Counted from the stretch's first letter, positions 52,446 through 62,937 are shown. The stretch: DNA of 64,000 bases from an uncultured Verrucomicrobiales bacterium (GCA_943789025.1 CALSSN010000004.1:124001-188000); one strand, 5' to 3'. Made by a program: numbers and translations. The notes: a model not told the origin generated them from the sequence alone.

Positions 52446-53474
52446 TCATGTTGGGGTAGGTGGATCAAAATCTGGGCCTGGCTCGGATTCGGATCGTAAG
52501 GTGGCAGAGACTTTTTCAGTCAGCTGAAGCAGCAGGTGATCGCGCTCTTTTTTCAGCTTGGAAATTTCGCTGCGCAGCCCTGCATCTGTATCCTGTCCGC
52601 CGGTGGCGCGTGCTTTAGCGAGCTCGACCTTCAACTGGTCCCGTTCCCGCTCGAGGGCGATCGATGTGCCAGTCATGCCGGAGAGCGCAGAGCCACCTCC
52701 CCCGCCTTTCACCTGGAGAAGCTTCTTTTTTGCCGTCTCAAGTTCGCCATTGAGGCGGGCATTCTCCTCACGTAATGCTGCTTCGGCGAGCGGATCTTCC
52801 GCTGACCTTGTTGCCGCTGCAGCAGCAGCTGCGGCGCTTCCAGTCCGCGCCTCGTCAGCGAGCTGAAGAAGGGACTTCTTGTCGCCCGCCTGCACCTTGA
52901 CGAGGATCTCACGCAGGCGAACATTCTCGAGTCTGAGCTCCTTGAGGTTGTCGTCTCGCTCGTCCCTGAATCCGACCAGATCGTGCACCTCGCGAGCTTG
53001 GAGAAGTTTCAGTTCTTCGCCGGTCCTTGCTGCCTCGGCCTGAGCCTTCCGAATTTGAGTGTCTTTTCTCTCGAGGGCCCGCTTCACTTCCGAGTGGTCC
53101 GCGCCACTGACCGAGGTTTTTTTAAAACTCTCGAGCTCTTTGCGGACGGAATCGCGTTCTTGTTCGAGTTGTTTGATCTCCGAATCGGCGGCAACCAACT
53201 TCGATTTTATTGCTTCGAACTCGTCGCGGGGAGCGGTGCTTTTCTCAAGACTTTTGACCCTGGTTTCAAGCTTATCTCTCCTTTTGCGAAGCTTTTGCGC
53301 TTGCTGTTCGGCCTTCGCTTTGTCTGAGGTTGCTTGCCCGGCCTCGTTCTCGAGACGATCGACCGTGGACGTGAGATTGTGCCCGCGCAGAGCCCAGCCG
53401 ATAAGGAGACCGGCGCTACCGGAAACGAAGAGCCAGGGGAAAATTTTAAGAAAAAGCCAGAAGTAGGGTTCCAT
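52446..53474 (-). CDS. Membrane-anchored coiled-coil protein
   Basis: This 342-residue protein has one N-terminal membrane helix (PYFWLFLKIFPWLFVSGSAG) and then a long heptad-rich coiled coil (about 35-300) made of K/E/R/L-rich repeats, e.g. KAEQQAQKLRKRRDKLETRV and LEQERDSVRKELESFKK, broken by a Gly-rich joint GGGGGSALSG near 255. No catalytic motif. Start ATG 53474 is picked within the pair of adjacent ATGs because the membrane helix follows immediately. It resembles structural or envelope-spanning proteins of Verrucomicrobiota. The convergent-free neighbour BON-like gene follows the same strand. Confidence 0.75.
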   Translation of the reverse strand: MEPYFWLFLKIFPWLFVSGSAGLLIGWALRGHNLTSTVDRLENEAGQATSDKAKAEQQAQKLRKRRDKLETRVKSLEKSTAPRDEFEAIKSKLVAADSEIKQLEQERDSVRKELESFKKTSVSGADHSEVKRALERKDTQIRKAQAEAARTGEELKLLQAREVHDLVGFRDERDDNLKELRLENVRLREILVKVQAGDKKSLLQLADEARTGSAAAAAAAATRSAEDPLAEAALREENARLNGELETAKKKLLQVKGGGGGSALSGMTGTSIALERERDQLKVELAKARATGGQDTDAGLRSEISKLKKERDHLLLQLTEKVSATLRSESEPGPDFDPPTPT

Positions 53475-53529
53475 GGTCATGGTGAGAGGGAATGAAAGTG
53501 AGACGCTCGCAATGGGTGAGTGGGTGAGT

Positions 53530-53580
53530 GGGTGGTTGCTTGGTGAGTGAATGAGAGGGCGGAGGCGGGTGGTTGCTTGG
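53530..53580. repeat. 14-bp direct repeat GGGTGGTTGCTTGG, two copies
   Basis: Identical 14-base copies at 53530-53543 and 53567-53580 lie in a G/T-rich intergenic stretch that also has tandem GGGTGAGT. A related string GGTGGTTGGTTGCTTAGTTGG occurs in another gap near 3501-3521. It may be a short dispersed element or just low complexity. Confidence 0.35.
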
Positions 53581-53585
53581 TTGCC

Positions 53586-53960
53586 TTATCGCTCGCTGCC
53601 CCCTGTGCTTTCTAAAGCAGGATCTGTGTTTGTGGAGGTGCCAACCCGGACACCGTCGACGTGAACCGCAGTCACTCCAGGCATGGAGCGACCGAAGCGA
53701 GCAGGAACATCCATGGTCAGGAGGGTAGCCGCGAGGCGGTCACGGGAATTTTCCGACTCGACGTCGCCTGAGACGAAGGCCTCCTGGCCGCGAAACTCGA
53801 TTTTTACCTTGTCCAGAAGTGTTGCGGTGACAGCATCTTCTCGCAGGGTAGAAGCTGCGCTTTTGCTGAGGGTGTTTTGGATATCACTGTGCCCAGCCAA
53901 AGTCGCGATGAACGCGCCGAGGAGGGCAACAAGGAAGACATAGAAGAGAGCCTGTTTCAT
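53586..53960 (-). CDS. Small membrane-anchored BON-like protein
   Basis: This 124-residue protein starts with a membrane helix (ALFYVFLVALLGAFIATLA). It then has a compact alpha/beta region, TLLDKVKIEFRGQEAFVSGDVES, followed by PGVTAVHVDGVRVG, which has the order of a BON (bacterial OsmY and nodulation) domain: helix, beta hairpin, helix, strand. BON domains bind membranes or phospholipids. The C-terminal tail is Ser/Thr-rich. It lies upstream of the coiled-coil gene on the same strand, so both may be envelope partners. Confidence 0.55.
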   Translation of the reverse strand: MKQALFYVFLVALLGAFIATLAGHSDIQNTLSKSAASTLREDAVTATLLDKVKIEFRGQEAFVSGDVESENSRDRLAATLLTMDVPARFGRSMPGVTAVHVDGVRVGTSTNTDPALESTGGSER

Positions 53961-54059
53961 GACATACGAAGAAGAATAGCAAGGCGGGAATCATTAGCCT
54001 ATCCTCCCAGTGGATGCTAGTTGGAATGGTTTATTCCCCTGTCATAGCATTGCAGCGCC

Positions 54060-55892
54060 ATGGAAATGGGGCTTGAGCCAGCCCAGGACGAAACTTTTAT
54101 GGACCTCCCGACCTTCCAGCTTATTGCCGTCTATGCGATTCTCGGCCTTGTCGTGCTGGCTTTCTTCAGAGAATGGGCGGGTCCTGACATCGTTGCTCTG
54201 GCGGCTCTTGGGGCTGTCATTCTTACGGGTGCCCTCAGTGTGGAAGAGGCCCTTGATGTCTTTAAGAACCCGGCACCTATCACCATCGCCTGCATGTTTA
54301 TTCTGTCAGCCGGGCTGGAGCGTTCCGGGTGTATCGATATCATGGGGAGACTCTTCCAGCGAGTCGCCGGAAAAGGAGAACTCAGGGTCCTGATAACCCT
54401 GATGCTTCTCGCCGCCGCTCTCTCTGCCTTCGTCAATAACACTCCTGTGGTCGTTGTCTTTCTTCCGATCGTTCTCTCGCTCGCCAAAACGACTGGACTC
54501 AAAGCCTCCCGGCTTCTTATTCCTCTCTCATTTGCCTCAATTCTCGGCGGCACCTGCACCCTGACGGGAACTTCGACGAATCTGATCATCGACGGTGTGG
54601 TGCAAGGCTACGGTGAGCCCGCCTTTAAGATGTTCGAGTTAACCAAGCTCGGCCTCGTTTATGCTGCGGTTGGTTTTCTCTACATCCTCCTCGTCGGACG
54701 CCGCCTCCTGCCAGTGCGTGAGACACTTGACGAGGAGATCGAGCCCGCCGCGAACCGTTATTTTCTGACCCAGTTCCGTGTCGAGCCGGATTCGCCCTTG
54801 GTCGGGAAAATGCTCACCGACACACTGATCAAAGATATCCCTGATCTTCGAGTGCTCGAGGTGCGTCGGCGGGGTATTCCCTTGGCGATATCGCTGGCAA
54901 GGCTTGAGATCAAGCCGGATGATCGGATTCTTCTGAAAGTCCATGGACCAGGGTTTCATGAACTTCGGGACACTGAGGGAATCGTCTTCGATGCCGAAAA
55001 ACGCTTTCACCTCAAGGAACTCGAGGAGCGGCAGCTCAAGCTTATGGAGGGCATCGTCGGCCCGCAGTCTTCGCTGATTGCCCGCACCCTCAAGGATCTG
55101 CGCTTCCGACAGCGTTTTGGAGTTCAGATCCTCGCGGTACACCGGCAGGGACAGGACCTGCGAGCTGACTTTGGAGACGTTGTTCTGCACTTTGGAGACG
55201 TTCTCCTTATCCAAGGGTCTGTGGATGCGATCAACCGTGTCCAGCGCGAACTCGATTTCATCAAGATTTCAGAGCCGCGAGAAAAGTTTCCCGCAGGAGG
55301 CAAGGCCATCATCGGCGCTGGGATCACCCTTGGTTTTGTGCTCGGCGCAGCCTTCCAAGTAATCCCAATCGCCGGTCTTGCCCTGCTTGCAGCCATCGCC
55401 ATGCTCGTTACCGGCACCCTCAAGCCCCAGGAGGCTTACCGGAGCGTGGGTTGGAATATTCTCTTTCTTATCTTCGGGATGCTGGCGCTCGGTCGGGCCA
55501 TGGAGGCGACCGGCGGAGCCCAGCTCCTCGTTGACGGCATTATGAGAGCCTTTGGAGGCAGCTCGCCCGTGATTGTGCTCGCTGTCGTTTACCTTCTTAG
55601 CTCGATCCTCACCGAGCTGATCAGTAACAATGCGGTCGCCGCGCTCCTCAGCCCGATCGTTCTCGGAATCGCCGAAGCTCTCGGTGTCGATGCCCGGCCT
55701 TTCATCGTAGCCATGATGTTCGGGTGCAGCGCATCGTTCGCGACTCCAATCGGCTACCAGACAAATACCTACATTTATGGCGCAGGCGGGTATCGGTTCG
55801 CTGATTTCGCGAGGATCGGCATTCCTCTCAACCTCATCCTCTGGGTGGTGGCGGTTTTTCTTATCCCGGTCTTCTGGCCTTTCCTTCCCTGA
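54060..55892 (+). CDS. SLC13/DASS-type permease with internal RCK-C (TrkA-C) domains
   Basis: This 610-residue membrane transporter has eleven or more helices in two halves, with the halves separated by a cytosolic insert (about 225-410). The transport motifs are NNTPVVVVFLPIVLSLAK and GTSTNLIIDGVV in the first half, and SNNAVAALLSPIVLGIAEAL plus ATPIGYQTNTYIYGAGG in the second. The insert contains two TrkA-C/RCK-C-like segments (PLVGKMLTDTLIKDIPDLRV and DLRADFGDVVLHFGDVLLI). The group moves dicarboxylates, sulfate or phosphate with Na+. Start at 54060 or 54099 cannot be separated. It precedes the ketoacyl-synthase gene by 17 bases. Confidence 0.88.
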   Translation: MEMGLEPAQDETFMDLPTFQLIAVYAILGLVVLAFFREWAGPDIVALAALGAVILTGALSVEEALDVFKNPAPITIACMFILSAGLERSGCIDIMGRLFQRVAGKGELRVLITLMLLAAALSAFVNNTPVVVVFLPIVLSLAKTTGLKASRLLIPLSFASILGGTCTLTGTSTNLIIDGVVQGYGEPAFKMFELTKLGLVYAAVGFLYILLVGRRLLPVRETLDEEIEPAANRYFLTQFRVEPDSPLVGKMLTDTLIKDIPDLRVLEVRRRGIPLAISLARLEIKPDDRILLKVHGPGFHELRDTEGIVFDAEKRFHLKELEERQLKLMEGIVGPQSSLIARTLKDLRFRQRFGVQILAVHRQGQDLRADFGDVVLHFGDVLLIQGSVDAINRVQRELDFIKISEPREKFPAGGKAIIGAGITLGFVLGAAFQVIPIAGLALLAAIAMLVTGTLKPQEAYRSVGWNILFLIFGMLALGRAMEATGGAQLLVDGIMRAFGGSSPVIVLAVVYLLSSILTELISNNAVAALLSPIVLGIAEALGVDARPFIVAMMFGCSASFATPIGYQTNTYIYGAGGYRFADFARIGIPLNLILWVVAVFLIPVFWPFLP

Positions 55893-55909
55893 TCCATTCA
55901 CATTGCGTC

Positions 55910-57181
55910 ATGACAGACCAGAACGGCAGCCAGAGAAGCGTGTTAACAGGAGAGTTTCCCGAAGTATTCGTCACTGGATCGGGAGCGCTCAGTGCCGCGG
56001 GACTTGGGAGTGCCGCGCTCTGGGAAGCGGCCCTCGAGGGACAAGGTCTGGCCAAGCTCAGTTCTGATGCGACTGGGAGCGGAGATCAAGGTCACGCGAT
56101 CTGCTCGCTACCCGAAACGATCTGGAGTGACCTGCCGCGGCGCGCTCGACACATGGACCCGAGCAGTGGGCTCGCGCTCATGGCGGCGCTCGAAGCTCTC
56201 GCAGAGGCGGGAATCAAGTCTGGCGAGGAGCACCCGCGGCTCGGTGTGATCGGTGGAACTTCGCGTGGACCCATGCAGAAATGGGTCGAGGCAGTGCGTC
56301 GTCTGGACGCCGGCAGGCGCATGCTGCCCTCTCTTGCAGCCCACAGCACGGTTTCCTGTCAGAGCGGCGCCATCGCCATGGAGGTCGGAGCACGCGGCCC
56401 TTCCATGACGGTTTCTGCCACTTGCGCCTCGGCCGCAACCGCCATCGCCAGTGCCGCAGAACAGATCCTTCTCGGAAAGGCCGACATCATGCTTGCAGGT
56501 GGGGCCGACTGCGGAACGGACCCGCTCATCATCCAACAGATGGCAGAAGCGGGCGTGCTTGGCAGACATCGCAATGACCCCAGGCTCGCCTGTCGACCTT
56601 TCCACCGCGATCGCAATGGCATGACTCTTGGCGACGGTGCTGGATTTCTGGTGCTCGAATCGGCGCAATCAGTGGCCGCTCGTGGTGCCCGGCCGATCGG
56701 TGTGCTGGCTGGCTGGGGAATGGTTACAGGAACTGGTGGAAGAACTGCTGTTGAGGAGGATGGATCCGGGCTGGTTCGGGCGATGAAAGAGGCCTGCGCC
56801 ATGGCAGGCTGCAGTCGTGAAGAAATCGCCTATGTCAACGCGCACGGAACCGGAACTCTTCTCAACGACCGCGGAGAGATGGCTGCCTACGAGAGGTTGT
56901 TTGCCGGCCGGAAAACACCGGTAGCCATTAGTTCAACCAAGCCGGTGACCGGCCATTGTCTCGGTGCCACGGGAGCGCTTGAGGCCATTTGCACCATGCG
57001 GGCGCTTGCTTCTGCGAAGGCACCGGCCACCCCGGGGCTCGACTGCCCCGATCCTGCCGTGCTTGCGGCCAGCCACCATTTCGTCCGTGAAAACCCCATT
57101 CTGATCACAGGTGATTTCGCCATGAGTAACGCCAGTGGTTTCTGGTCACAGCATGCGTCCCTGATCTTTCGCCGGGCCTGA
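55910..57181 (+). CDS. Beta-ketoacyl-ACP synthase (FabF/KAS-II-like)
   Basis: This 423-residue condensing enzyme carries the thiolase-fold triad: Cys172 in [11 protein letters not shown], His312 in [10 protein letters not shown] and His349 in [16 protein letters not shown]. The sequence elements [10 protein letters not shown] and [15 protein letters not shown] are standard. It extends acyl chains with malonyl-ACP in fatty-acid or polyketide synthesis. Length fits KAS-II. The end overlaps the opposing YyaL-like gene by 36 bases. No acyl carrier or reductase genes lie next to it, so its pathway is unclear. Confidence 0.92.
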   Translation: MTDQNGSQRSVLTGEFPEVFVTGSGALSAAGLGSAALWEAALEGQGLAKLSSDATGSGDQGHAICSLPETIWSDLPRRARHMDPSSGLALMAALEALAEAGIKSGEEHPRLGVIGGTSRGPMQKWVEAVRRLDAGRRMLPSLAAHSTVSCQSGAIAMEVGARGPSMTVSATCASAATAIASAAEQILLGKADIMLAGGADCGTDPLIIQQMAEAGVLGRHRNDPRLACRPFHRDRNGMTLGDGAGFLVLESAQSVAARGARPIGVLAGWGMVTGTGGRTAVEEDGSGLVRAMKEACAMAGCSREEIAYVNAHGTGTLLNDRGEMAAYERLFAGRKTPVAISSTKPVTGHCLGATGALEAICTMRALASAKAPATPGLDCPDPAVLAASHHFVRENPILITGDFAMSNASGFWSQHASLIFRRA

Positions 57182-59323
57182 GTTCTGGGCGAGGAGTTTG
57201 CTCAGTGCGACGGGGCTCTCTACCGGCGCCTGGCATTGCATTCCCTGGCAGAGGTAGGCCGCCATCATCGGCCCATCTTTACCCGCGCCCATCGCGGCGA
57301 CGCCTTCTCGATTGCCTGCCGGCGGAACCAGAATTGCGCGAGCCACACTGTCCAATGGCAGCACTTGCAGGTGAGGAAAGAAGCCAGCGTCTACCGGAAG
57401 CCGGAGCGGGTCTCCGGGTCCGGGAAGCGGATCGCTTGTGCCACCGGCAAACATGACCTGGGTGGCTTCAGCCGTGGCCAGATCCAGCGCTACGACGAGT
57501 TCAGGTGCCGTGAAAGGAGATTTCTCGAGAACGCCTCCCAGACCACGCAAAACCCCAGCGGCCCGCTCCGTGAATTCGGGACGCTGGAGAATGCCCCCTA
57601 ACCGCAAGAGATTGCAAGCAGCCACGGAGTTTGGCGATGGCTCTGCACCGTCGTAATCTTCGACAATCGAAAGAATCGCGTCGTGGTGACCTGCCGCTGC
57701 CGAAAGATAGACTCCCGAGTCTTTGTCGAGATAAAGACTGTCGAGTTTTGCTTGCAGGTTGATCGCCTTCTCCAGCCAAATTCCGCCTCCACCAGCCTCG
57801 AAAATATCGAGGTAGCCACGGATCACGAAGGCATAATCCGAAGCAAACCCAGCTACCCCCGCACTTCCCGCACGAAAACTCCGGAATAGAAAACCATTCG
57901 CAGTGCGGAGATTTTTTTCGAGAAACCGGGCTGCATTCTTGGCGACGTCAAGATACTCGGTTTCCCCGAATACCCGGGCCGCCTTCGTGAAAGCCGAGAT
58001 CATCAATCCATTCCAGGCAGTCAGAATCTTGTCGTCGAGGTGCGGCCGTGGCCGCGCGTCCCGTACCTCTTTCAGGCGTGTTAGAGACCGCTCGCGCACT
58101 TGGAGGAGCTCCTCAGGTGACATGGAAAATTCCTTCGCTACCTCGTGGAGCGGTCGCGCCTGGTAGAGGATATTTTCGCCCCGAAACTCTCCGGCAGGAT
58201 CTCCGTCAGAGGTGGCATTGCCTGCTTTTTCCACGCCGTAAAGCGCCCCGATGGCCGCCCCGTCATCTCCCAGAACCTCCTGGAGGTCCGCGTGCGTCCA
58301 GACGTAGAAGGCTCCCTCTTTCTTTGCGCTGGCGTCTTCCTCGGAGACCGCGCTGTCAGCGTCTTCTGCCGAGTAGAAGCCCCCCTCAGGGTGCATCAAA
58401 TCGCGCGTGACATAGCGTAGGATTCCACGCGCTGTCTCGGCCAACTCCGCGCGACCGCTAAGCTGGAACCCCTCGAGATATGACACTGCAAGTTGTGCCT
58501 GGTCGTAGAGCATTTTTTCGAAGTGAGGCACGTGCCAGTTGCCGTCGACCGAGTAGCGGTGGAACCCGCCGCCTACTTGATCATGCATCCCTCCCCGAGC
58601 CATGGCGATCAAGCTGTGAACCCCCATCTCCTGCGCCCGCATTCCCTTGGGTTCGTCAAGGCGCCCTCGCAGTCGAAAGAGGAGGTCGAAAACGCAAGGG
58701 CGCGGAAATTTAGGCGCTCCGCCGAACCCGCCGCGGTGGTGGTCGTAGCGATCGAGAAGGGTCTGGAAAACTTCGCGGAAGACGTTTTCTCCATCGGGAA
58801 GAATTGCGCTCGACCTCGGCCGAAGGCCTTCCTGGAGTTGCGCCACCACCGAGTCGCCGCGCTCGACCAGCAGCTGCCTGTCGTCTTTCCAAAGCTTTAT
58901 CACATGGCGAAGCATTGCTGGGAAACCTGGACGACCACCGCGATCCTCCGGGGGGAAATACGTCCCGCCGAGAAACGGCTTCAGCTCAGGGGTCAACCAG
59001 ACGCTCATCGGCCACCCCCCACTCCCCGAAGTCGCCTGGACAAAGGCCATGTAGGTCAAGTCGAGATCTGGTCGCTCTTCTCTGTCGACCTTGATGTTGA
59101 CAAACCCTTCGTTCATCAAAGCAGCAATCCCCTCAGATTCGAAGGATTCGTGCTCCATGACATGGCACCAATGACAGGTTGAGTAACCGATAGAAAGAAA
59201 GATCGGCCGATCCTTCTCGCGGGCACGGCGCAGGGCCGCCTCGCCCCAGGGCATCCAATCCACGGGATTGTCCTTATGCTGGAGGAGATAAGGGGAACGC
59301 TCCCCGGCGAGTGCATTGGCCAT
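57146..59323 (-). CDS. yyaL: DUF255 thioredoxin-fold protein (YyaL/SPATA20-like)
   Basis: This 725-residue protein has the DUF255 N-terminal thioredoxin-like domain ([19 protein letters not shown], then [18 protein letters not shown] with C50-H-W-C53), followed by the alpha/alpha-barrel like a glucosamine- or N-acylglucosamine epimerase/cellobiose epimerase ([44 protein letters not shown]). The family occurs throughout bacteria and eukaryotes; function is not firmly known. It overlaps by 36 bases with the end of the ketoacyl-synthase gene on the other strand and its start lies 5 bases before the next gene's stop. Confidence 0.92.
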   Translation of the reverse strand: MANALAGERSPYLLQHKDNPVDWMPWGEAALRRAREKDRPIFLSIGYSTCHWCHVMEHESFESEGIAALMNEGFVNIKVDREERPDLDLTYMAFVQATSGSGGWPMSVWLTPELKPFLGGTYFPPEDRGGRPGFPAMLRHVIKLWKDDRQLLVERGDSVVAQLQEGLRPRSSAILPDGENVFREVFQTLLDRYDHHRGGFGGAPKFPRPCVFDLLFRLRGRLDEPKGMRAQEMGVHSLIAMARGGMHDQVGGGFHRYSVDGNWHVPHFEKMLYDQAQLAVSYLEGFQLSGRAELAETARGILRYVTRDLMHPEGGFYSAEDADSAVSEEDASAKKEGAFYVWTHADLQEVLGDDGAAIGALYGVEKAGNATSDGDPAGEFRGENILYQARPLHEVAKEFSMSPEELLQVRERSLTRLKEVRDARPRPHLDDKILTAWNGLMISAFTKAARVFGETEYLDVAKNAARFLEKNLRTANGFLFRSFRAGSAGVAGFASDYAFVIRGYLDIFEAGGGGIWLEKAINLQAKLDSLYLDKDSGVYLSAAAGHHDAILSIVEDYDGAEPSPNSVAACNLLRLGGILQRPEFTERAAGVLRGLGGVLEKSPFTAPELVVALDLATAEATQVMFAGGTSDPLPGPGDPLRLPVDAGFFPHLQVLPLDSVARAILVPPAGNREGVAAMGAGKDGPMMAAYLCQGMQCQAPVESPVALSKLLAQNSGPAKDQGRML

Positions 59324-59328
59324 CGGAT

Positions 59329-60618
59329 CTAGAGATTCATCAGGTCTTCGATCTCATCCGGGTCGATTGGAATCCCCGCCATTAAGTCAGTATTCTTCTC
59401 TGCCCCGATCACGATATTATTTTCCAGCCGCACCCCGAAGCCTTCTTTCGGCAGGTAAATCCCCGGCTCCACGGTGAGCACCATCCCGTCTTCCAAGGGT
59501 CGGTGCGCAAGGGCGACATCATGGACATCCAATCCGAGGTGATGCGACGTTCCATGCATGAAATAGCGTTTGTAAAGTGGCCGCTCCGGGTCCTGGGAGG
59601 CCACTTTGGAATTTTCCAGTAATCCGAGACGGACAAGTTCGCCTTCCATCAGACGACCCACTTCTTTCTCATAGTCTCTAAGTACTACACCGGGCCGGAG
59701 CATCTGGCAGCATTCCCGGAGAATGCGCAGAACCGCATCATAGACGTCGCGTTGACGTGGATTAAAGCGCCCCGAAACAGGGATCGTCCGGGTCATGTCT
59801 GCGTTGTAATATCCATACTCAGCCCCTACGTCCATCAGGAGTAAGTCGCCGGAACGACACTCCCTGTCATTGGCAGTATAGTGCAGCACGCAGCTGTTCG
59901 CTCCCGATGCAATAATCGGTTGGTAACCGAATCCGCGTGACCCGGAACGGAGAAATTCGTGGGCGTATTCCGCCTCAACTTCATATTCCTTGAGGCCAGG
60001 ACGCACGAAGCCAAGCACCCTGCGGAACCCGGCGGCCGTGATGCCGCAGGCACGCCCGATCAGGTCAATCTCATCTTGTCTCTTCAGCATCCGCATTTCC
60101 GTGAGAAGCGGTGCCAGGCGGTGCAATGCATGCAGCGGAAACTGCTCGCGACAACGCCGGGTGAATCGCGTATCCCGGGTCTCCACCTCCACCGAAGCAC
60201 GCAGGTGTTCGTTGCTGTTCAGATACAGACCCTTGCCCTCGATCATGAGCCTGCGAAAGATCGCGTCGAACTCGCCAAGCCAGCGCACATTGCTGATCCC
60301 GGTCTGTTTTTTTGCTTCTTCCCGGGTGACTCGCGGTCCGTCCCAGACTGCCGCCTGTTCATCGGTTTCCCTGAGAAAAAGAATCTCCTTGTCCTCTTCA
60401 CTGAAAGCATCCGGGAAAAGAACAAGGATGGTCTCCTCCTGGTCGATTCCCGTGAGGTAAAAAAGGTCGCTGTTCTGCCGGAATGGGTGAGTGCCGTCCG
60501 CGCAGGAAGGCAGGACATCACAGGCGTTTACAAGCGCCAGGCATTTGGATTCTAACTGCGCCGCAAGGGTGCTCCGAACTGCGGTGAAAAATGCTGCGGG
60601 TGATGTCTGATAGCGCAT
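59329..60618 (-). CDS. pepP: Xaa-Pro aminopeptidase (M24B)
   Basis: This 429-residue metallopeptidase has the pita-bread fold. Metal ligands: [19 protein letters not shown] (two Asp), [14 protein letters not shown] (His), [12 protein letters not shown] (Glu) and VRLENNIVI (Glu). The N-terminal domain has the PepP-type [17 protein letters not shown]. It removes N-terminal residues next to proline. ATG is 60618; the yyaL-like gene follows 5 bases after its stop on the same strand, suggesting one transcript. Confidence 0.95.
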   Translation of the reverse strand: MRYQTSPAAFFTAVRSTLAAQLESKCLALVNACDVLPSCADGTHPFRQNSDLFYLTGIDQEETILVLFPDAFSEEDKEILFLRETDEQAAVWDGPRVTREEAKKQTGISNVRWLGEFDAIFRRLMIEGKGLYLNSNEHLRASVEVETRDTRFTRRCREQFPLHALHRLAPLLTEMRMLKRQDEIDLIGRACGITAAGFRRVLGFVRPGLKEYEVEAEYAHEFLRSGSRGFGYQPIIASGANSCVLHYTANDRECRSGDLLLMDVGAEYGYYNADMTRTIPVSGRFNPRQRDVYDAVLRILRECCQMLRPGVVLRDYEKEVGRLMEGELVRLGLLENSKVASQDPERPLYKRYFMHGTSHHLGLDVHDVALAHRPLEDGMVLTVEPGIYLPKEGFGVRLENNIVIGAEKNTDLMAGIPIDPDEIEDLMNL

Positions 60619-60720
60619 GGCTTGGTGAAGGGCTTGTTCGCTCGCTTGCTGGCGGATTGGCGGTGGGGAAGAATTTTCTCCTTTCCGCCCTCCCCCCGCG
60701 CCCCGCGCGAAATCCGAGAC

Positions 60721-61785
60721 TTACGGTTGCGTCTTCGCCGATCCTAATGGGCCTGCCGGAGATAGCAAGGAAGCGCGCAAGGCGCGCCGGTGCGCGCGGT
60801 CGGCCGCGATGGCATGCTCGAGAGCAGTTCCGAAAACCCGTGCAGGCAGAGCGAATGTGGTGAAGCGGTTGACGCGCGCGATGTTGATCCCGACAAGTTT
60901 TCCGTTCAGATCGAGAAGTGCTCCTCCTAGAAGCCCTGGATCAATCGGGGTGTCATGTTGGATGACTTCCGGAAAGTCGACGTTCCTGAGAGAGGTTTTG
61001 CCATTCAGGTAGCGACTTGCATCAAAGGGGTCTTCCAGAATCGAGGTGTCAGAAAGCGAGGCCGATTTGCGCAGCTTTCGTCCGGCGCGGGCGATCACCA
61101 TTTCAAGGAGTGCACCCGGCGGAAGCGCTGTGATCGCGCCCCGCACCTCATCCGGGCTATTCACCTCTTTGTCATCGATGAGGAGAATCACGTCGCCTCG
61201 CAGGAGCCCACACCGCTCGGCTGGAGTTGCCGGGAACACCTGCTCGATGGTCACCCCGTTTTTTGCCACTTCGCGATTGAGATTGACCATCATGATCCCG
61301 AGTGCCGCCTTCTTCGCTTTGATCTCGCGCGTCTTCGCACTCACAACTCCGAGGCTTGCCTCTTCGACGGTGGCTCCCAATGAGACGAGCCAATCTCCCA
61401 TCCGGGCGGGTTCCGCTTCTGCCTCCCATGTCACGCTGGGGAGTTTATGGCCAGAAATCTTGAGAATGAGCAAGTCCACATCCGGCAGGATTTTCACGAT
61501 ACGCGGCAAAAGATACCGAGTGCCAAGTTTGACTTCAAACGGCCCTTCGATGCGTGCTACATCGCTGTATTTGGTCACCAGATAGCCGTCATCAGAGACA
61601 ACGGTCGCCACTCCGCTCCGCACTTCGTCTGCATACACCTCCAGAACCTTGGAGGCTCCCGCACCGGTCAATTCTTCCAGGGTAGCGTCTGAATCCGAGG
61701 CCGCAGATGCGCCGAAAACCTCCGTCATTGAGAGCGCGGTGAGTATGGCAGTCGTGAGCGCGGCGGATTTTTTTAGCACAGTCAT
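60721..61785 (-). CDS. Trypsin/PDZ pseudoprotease with PDZ placed inside the protease fold
   Basis: This 354-residue protein follows an HtrA-like protease and overlaps it by four bases. It has an export signal (about 7-25). The first protease segment (DGYLVTKYSDVARI, VDLLILKISG, GDWLVSLGATVEEASLGVVSAK) matches DegP, but the catalytic histidine region (normally T-x-x-H-V) reads VTKYSDV. The serine segment appears only after a PDZ-like block (EQVFPATPAERCGLLRGDVILL): PIDPGLLGGALLDLNGKLVGINIA, where the G-N-S-G-G serine is Leu. So PDZ seems inserted before the last protease strands. Both His and Ser are lost, so it should not cleave. It may chaperone or regulate its partner. Confidence 0.75.
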   Translation of the reverse strand: MTVLKKSAALTTAILTALSMTEVFGASAASDSDATLEELTGAGASKVLEVYADEVRSGVATVVSDDGYLVTKYSDVARIEGPFEVKLGTRYLLPRIVKILPDVDLLILKISGHKLPSVTWEAEAEPARMGDWLVSLGATVEEASLGVVSAKTREIKAKKAALGIMMVNLNREVAKNGVTIEQVFPATPAERCGLLRGDVILLIDDKEVNSPDEVRGAITALPPGALLEMVIARAGRKLRKSASLSDTSILEDPFDASRYLNGKTSLRNVDFPEVIQHDTPIDPGLLGGALLDLNGKLVGINIARVNRFTTFALPARVFGTALEHAIAADRAHRRALRASLLSPAGPLGSAKTQP

Positions 61786-62744
61786 GGTCGCTCTCCGAGT
61801 TTCACAGTGAATTTGAGGGTTTCGTCCTCCCGAAGGATGGTGAAGTCGACTTTCTCGCCCGGGCCCTTCTGTTTGAGAATGTCATTAAAAGTGTCGTATT
61901 CCTGCACCTTTTGCCCATCCACGGATGTCACGATATCACCGACCTCAATCCCCTCTTTCTCAGCAGCCGTCCCTTCCAGAACCCTGCGAATGACGACCCC
62001 GTCAGTATGTGAAGTTGAGGCGACTCCGAGAAACCCTCCACGACCGGCAGCGAAACGGGTGATAATTTTATCCTCCAGCATCGCCTCCCAGTGACTTTGG
62101 AAAGGCTCCATCGAGACGTGGTAGTTGTCGGTGAATTCACCACCGATGAAACTGTGAATACCGATCACCTTGCCAGCGAGGTTGAAGAGCGGTCCTCCGG
62201 AATCCCCTCCCAGTAACTCGCAACTGCTCTTCATCTTGTAGCGCCGCTTTTCCAGAACCCGGCCCACTCTGAGAACCATCCCTCGCTCTTCATCCACCCC
62301 GCCCGGGTGACCGAGCGCGAAACACCATGCGCCGTCCTCGAAAGATCCATCTTCGACCTCGACATACGGCCACACGTTTTCTTCCGAGTCTGCAATCTGA
62401 ATCAAGCCTGCATCACTCTGCTGGTGAAGCCCGAGCGTCTTTCCCTGTACTTTTCTGCCGTCTTGAAAAATGATGTCGACCTCCCTGCCGGGCGCGGCAT
62501 ACACGTGCGCCGCGGTGAGAATCAATCCCGTCTCGTCAATGACCACCCCGCTGCCCATCCCGAAAGGCGAATGGATCGCCACGGTAGCCGCCATGCTCCG
62601 GTTGAGGCCCGACTGGACCTTCGCCTGCACTTCCCTGAGCTCACGAAGACTCTCATTCTGGATCTGGTCAGCTCGCGAATCCACCGGATTCACCACCAGC
62701 AGAGCCCAGAGAGCTGGAAGAAAGTGGATTAATTTGGGATGCAT
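61782..62744 (-). CDS. Secreted trypsin-like serine protease with PDZ (HtrA/DegP-like)
   Basis: This 320-residue protein from ATG 62744 has a signal peptide (FLPALWALLVVNPVDSRA). The catalytic triad is clear: His80 in LILTAAHVYA, Asp111 in QQSDAGLIQI and Ser182 in LLGGDSGGPLF. The C-terminal PDZ domain starts near FLGVASTSHTDGVVIRRVLE and ends EGIEVGDIVTSVDG. It degrades unfolded envelope proteins. A longer in-frame TTG start at 62783 is less likely because ATG begins the signal peptide. Its stop overlaps the start of the pseudoprotease, so the pair is translated together. Confidence 0.9.
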   Translation of the reverse strand: MHPKLIHFLPALWALLVVNPVDSRADQIQNESLRELREVQAKVQSGLNRSMAATVAIHSPFGMGSGVVIDETGLILTAAHVYAAPGREVDIIFQDGRKVQGKTLGLHQQSDAGLIQIADSEENVWPYVEVEDGSFEDGAWCFALGHPGGVDEERGMVLRVGRVLEKRRYKMKSSCELLGGDSGGPLFNLAGKVIGIHSFIGGEFTDNYHVSMEPFQSHWEAMLEDKIITRFAAGRGGFLGVASTSHTDGVVIRRVLEGTAAEKEGIEVGDIVTSVDGQKVQEYDTFNDILKQKGPGEKVDFTILREDETLKFTVKLGERP

Positions 62745-62937
62745 CTCAAATGAGAATCTACCTTGGGACGGGCATGTTTTCAAAAAGTAATCATACGCCC
62801 GTGTTTCTTGCGCGAGTGACGGGACAGATCAGGGGTCGAACTTTCCCAAAGAGAGAGAAGGCGGCGAAAGCGAGGGGGCTGGAGCATCGCGTGGAGCCTC
62901 CGGAAAGCGGTAGAGAAAAACTTTGGCGTACGCAAGA

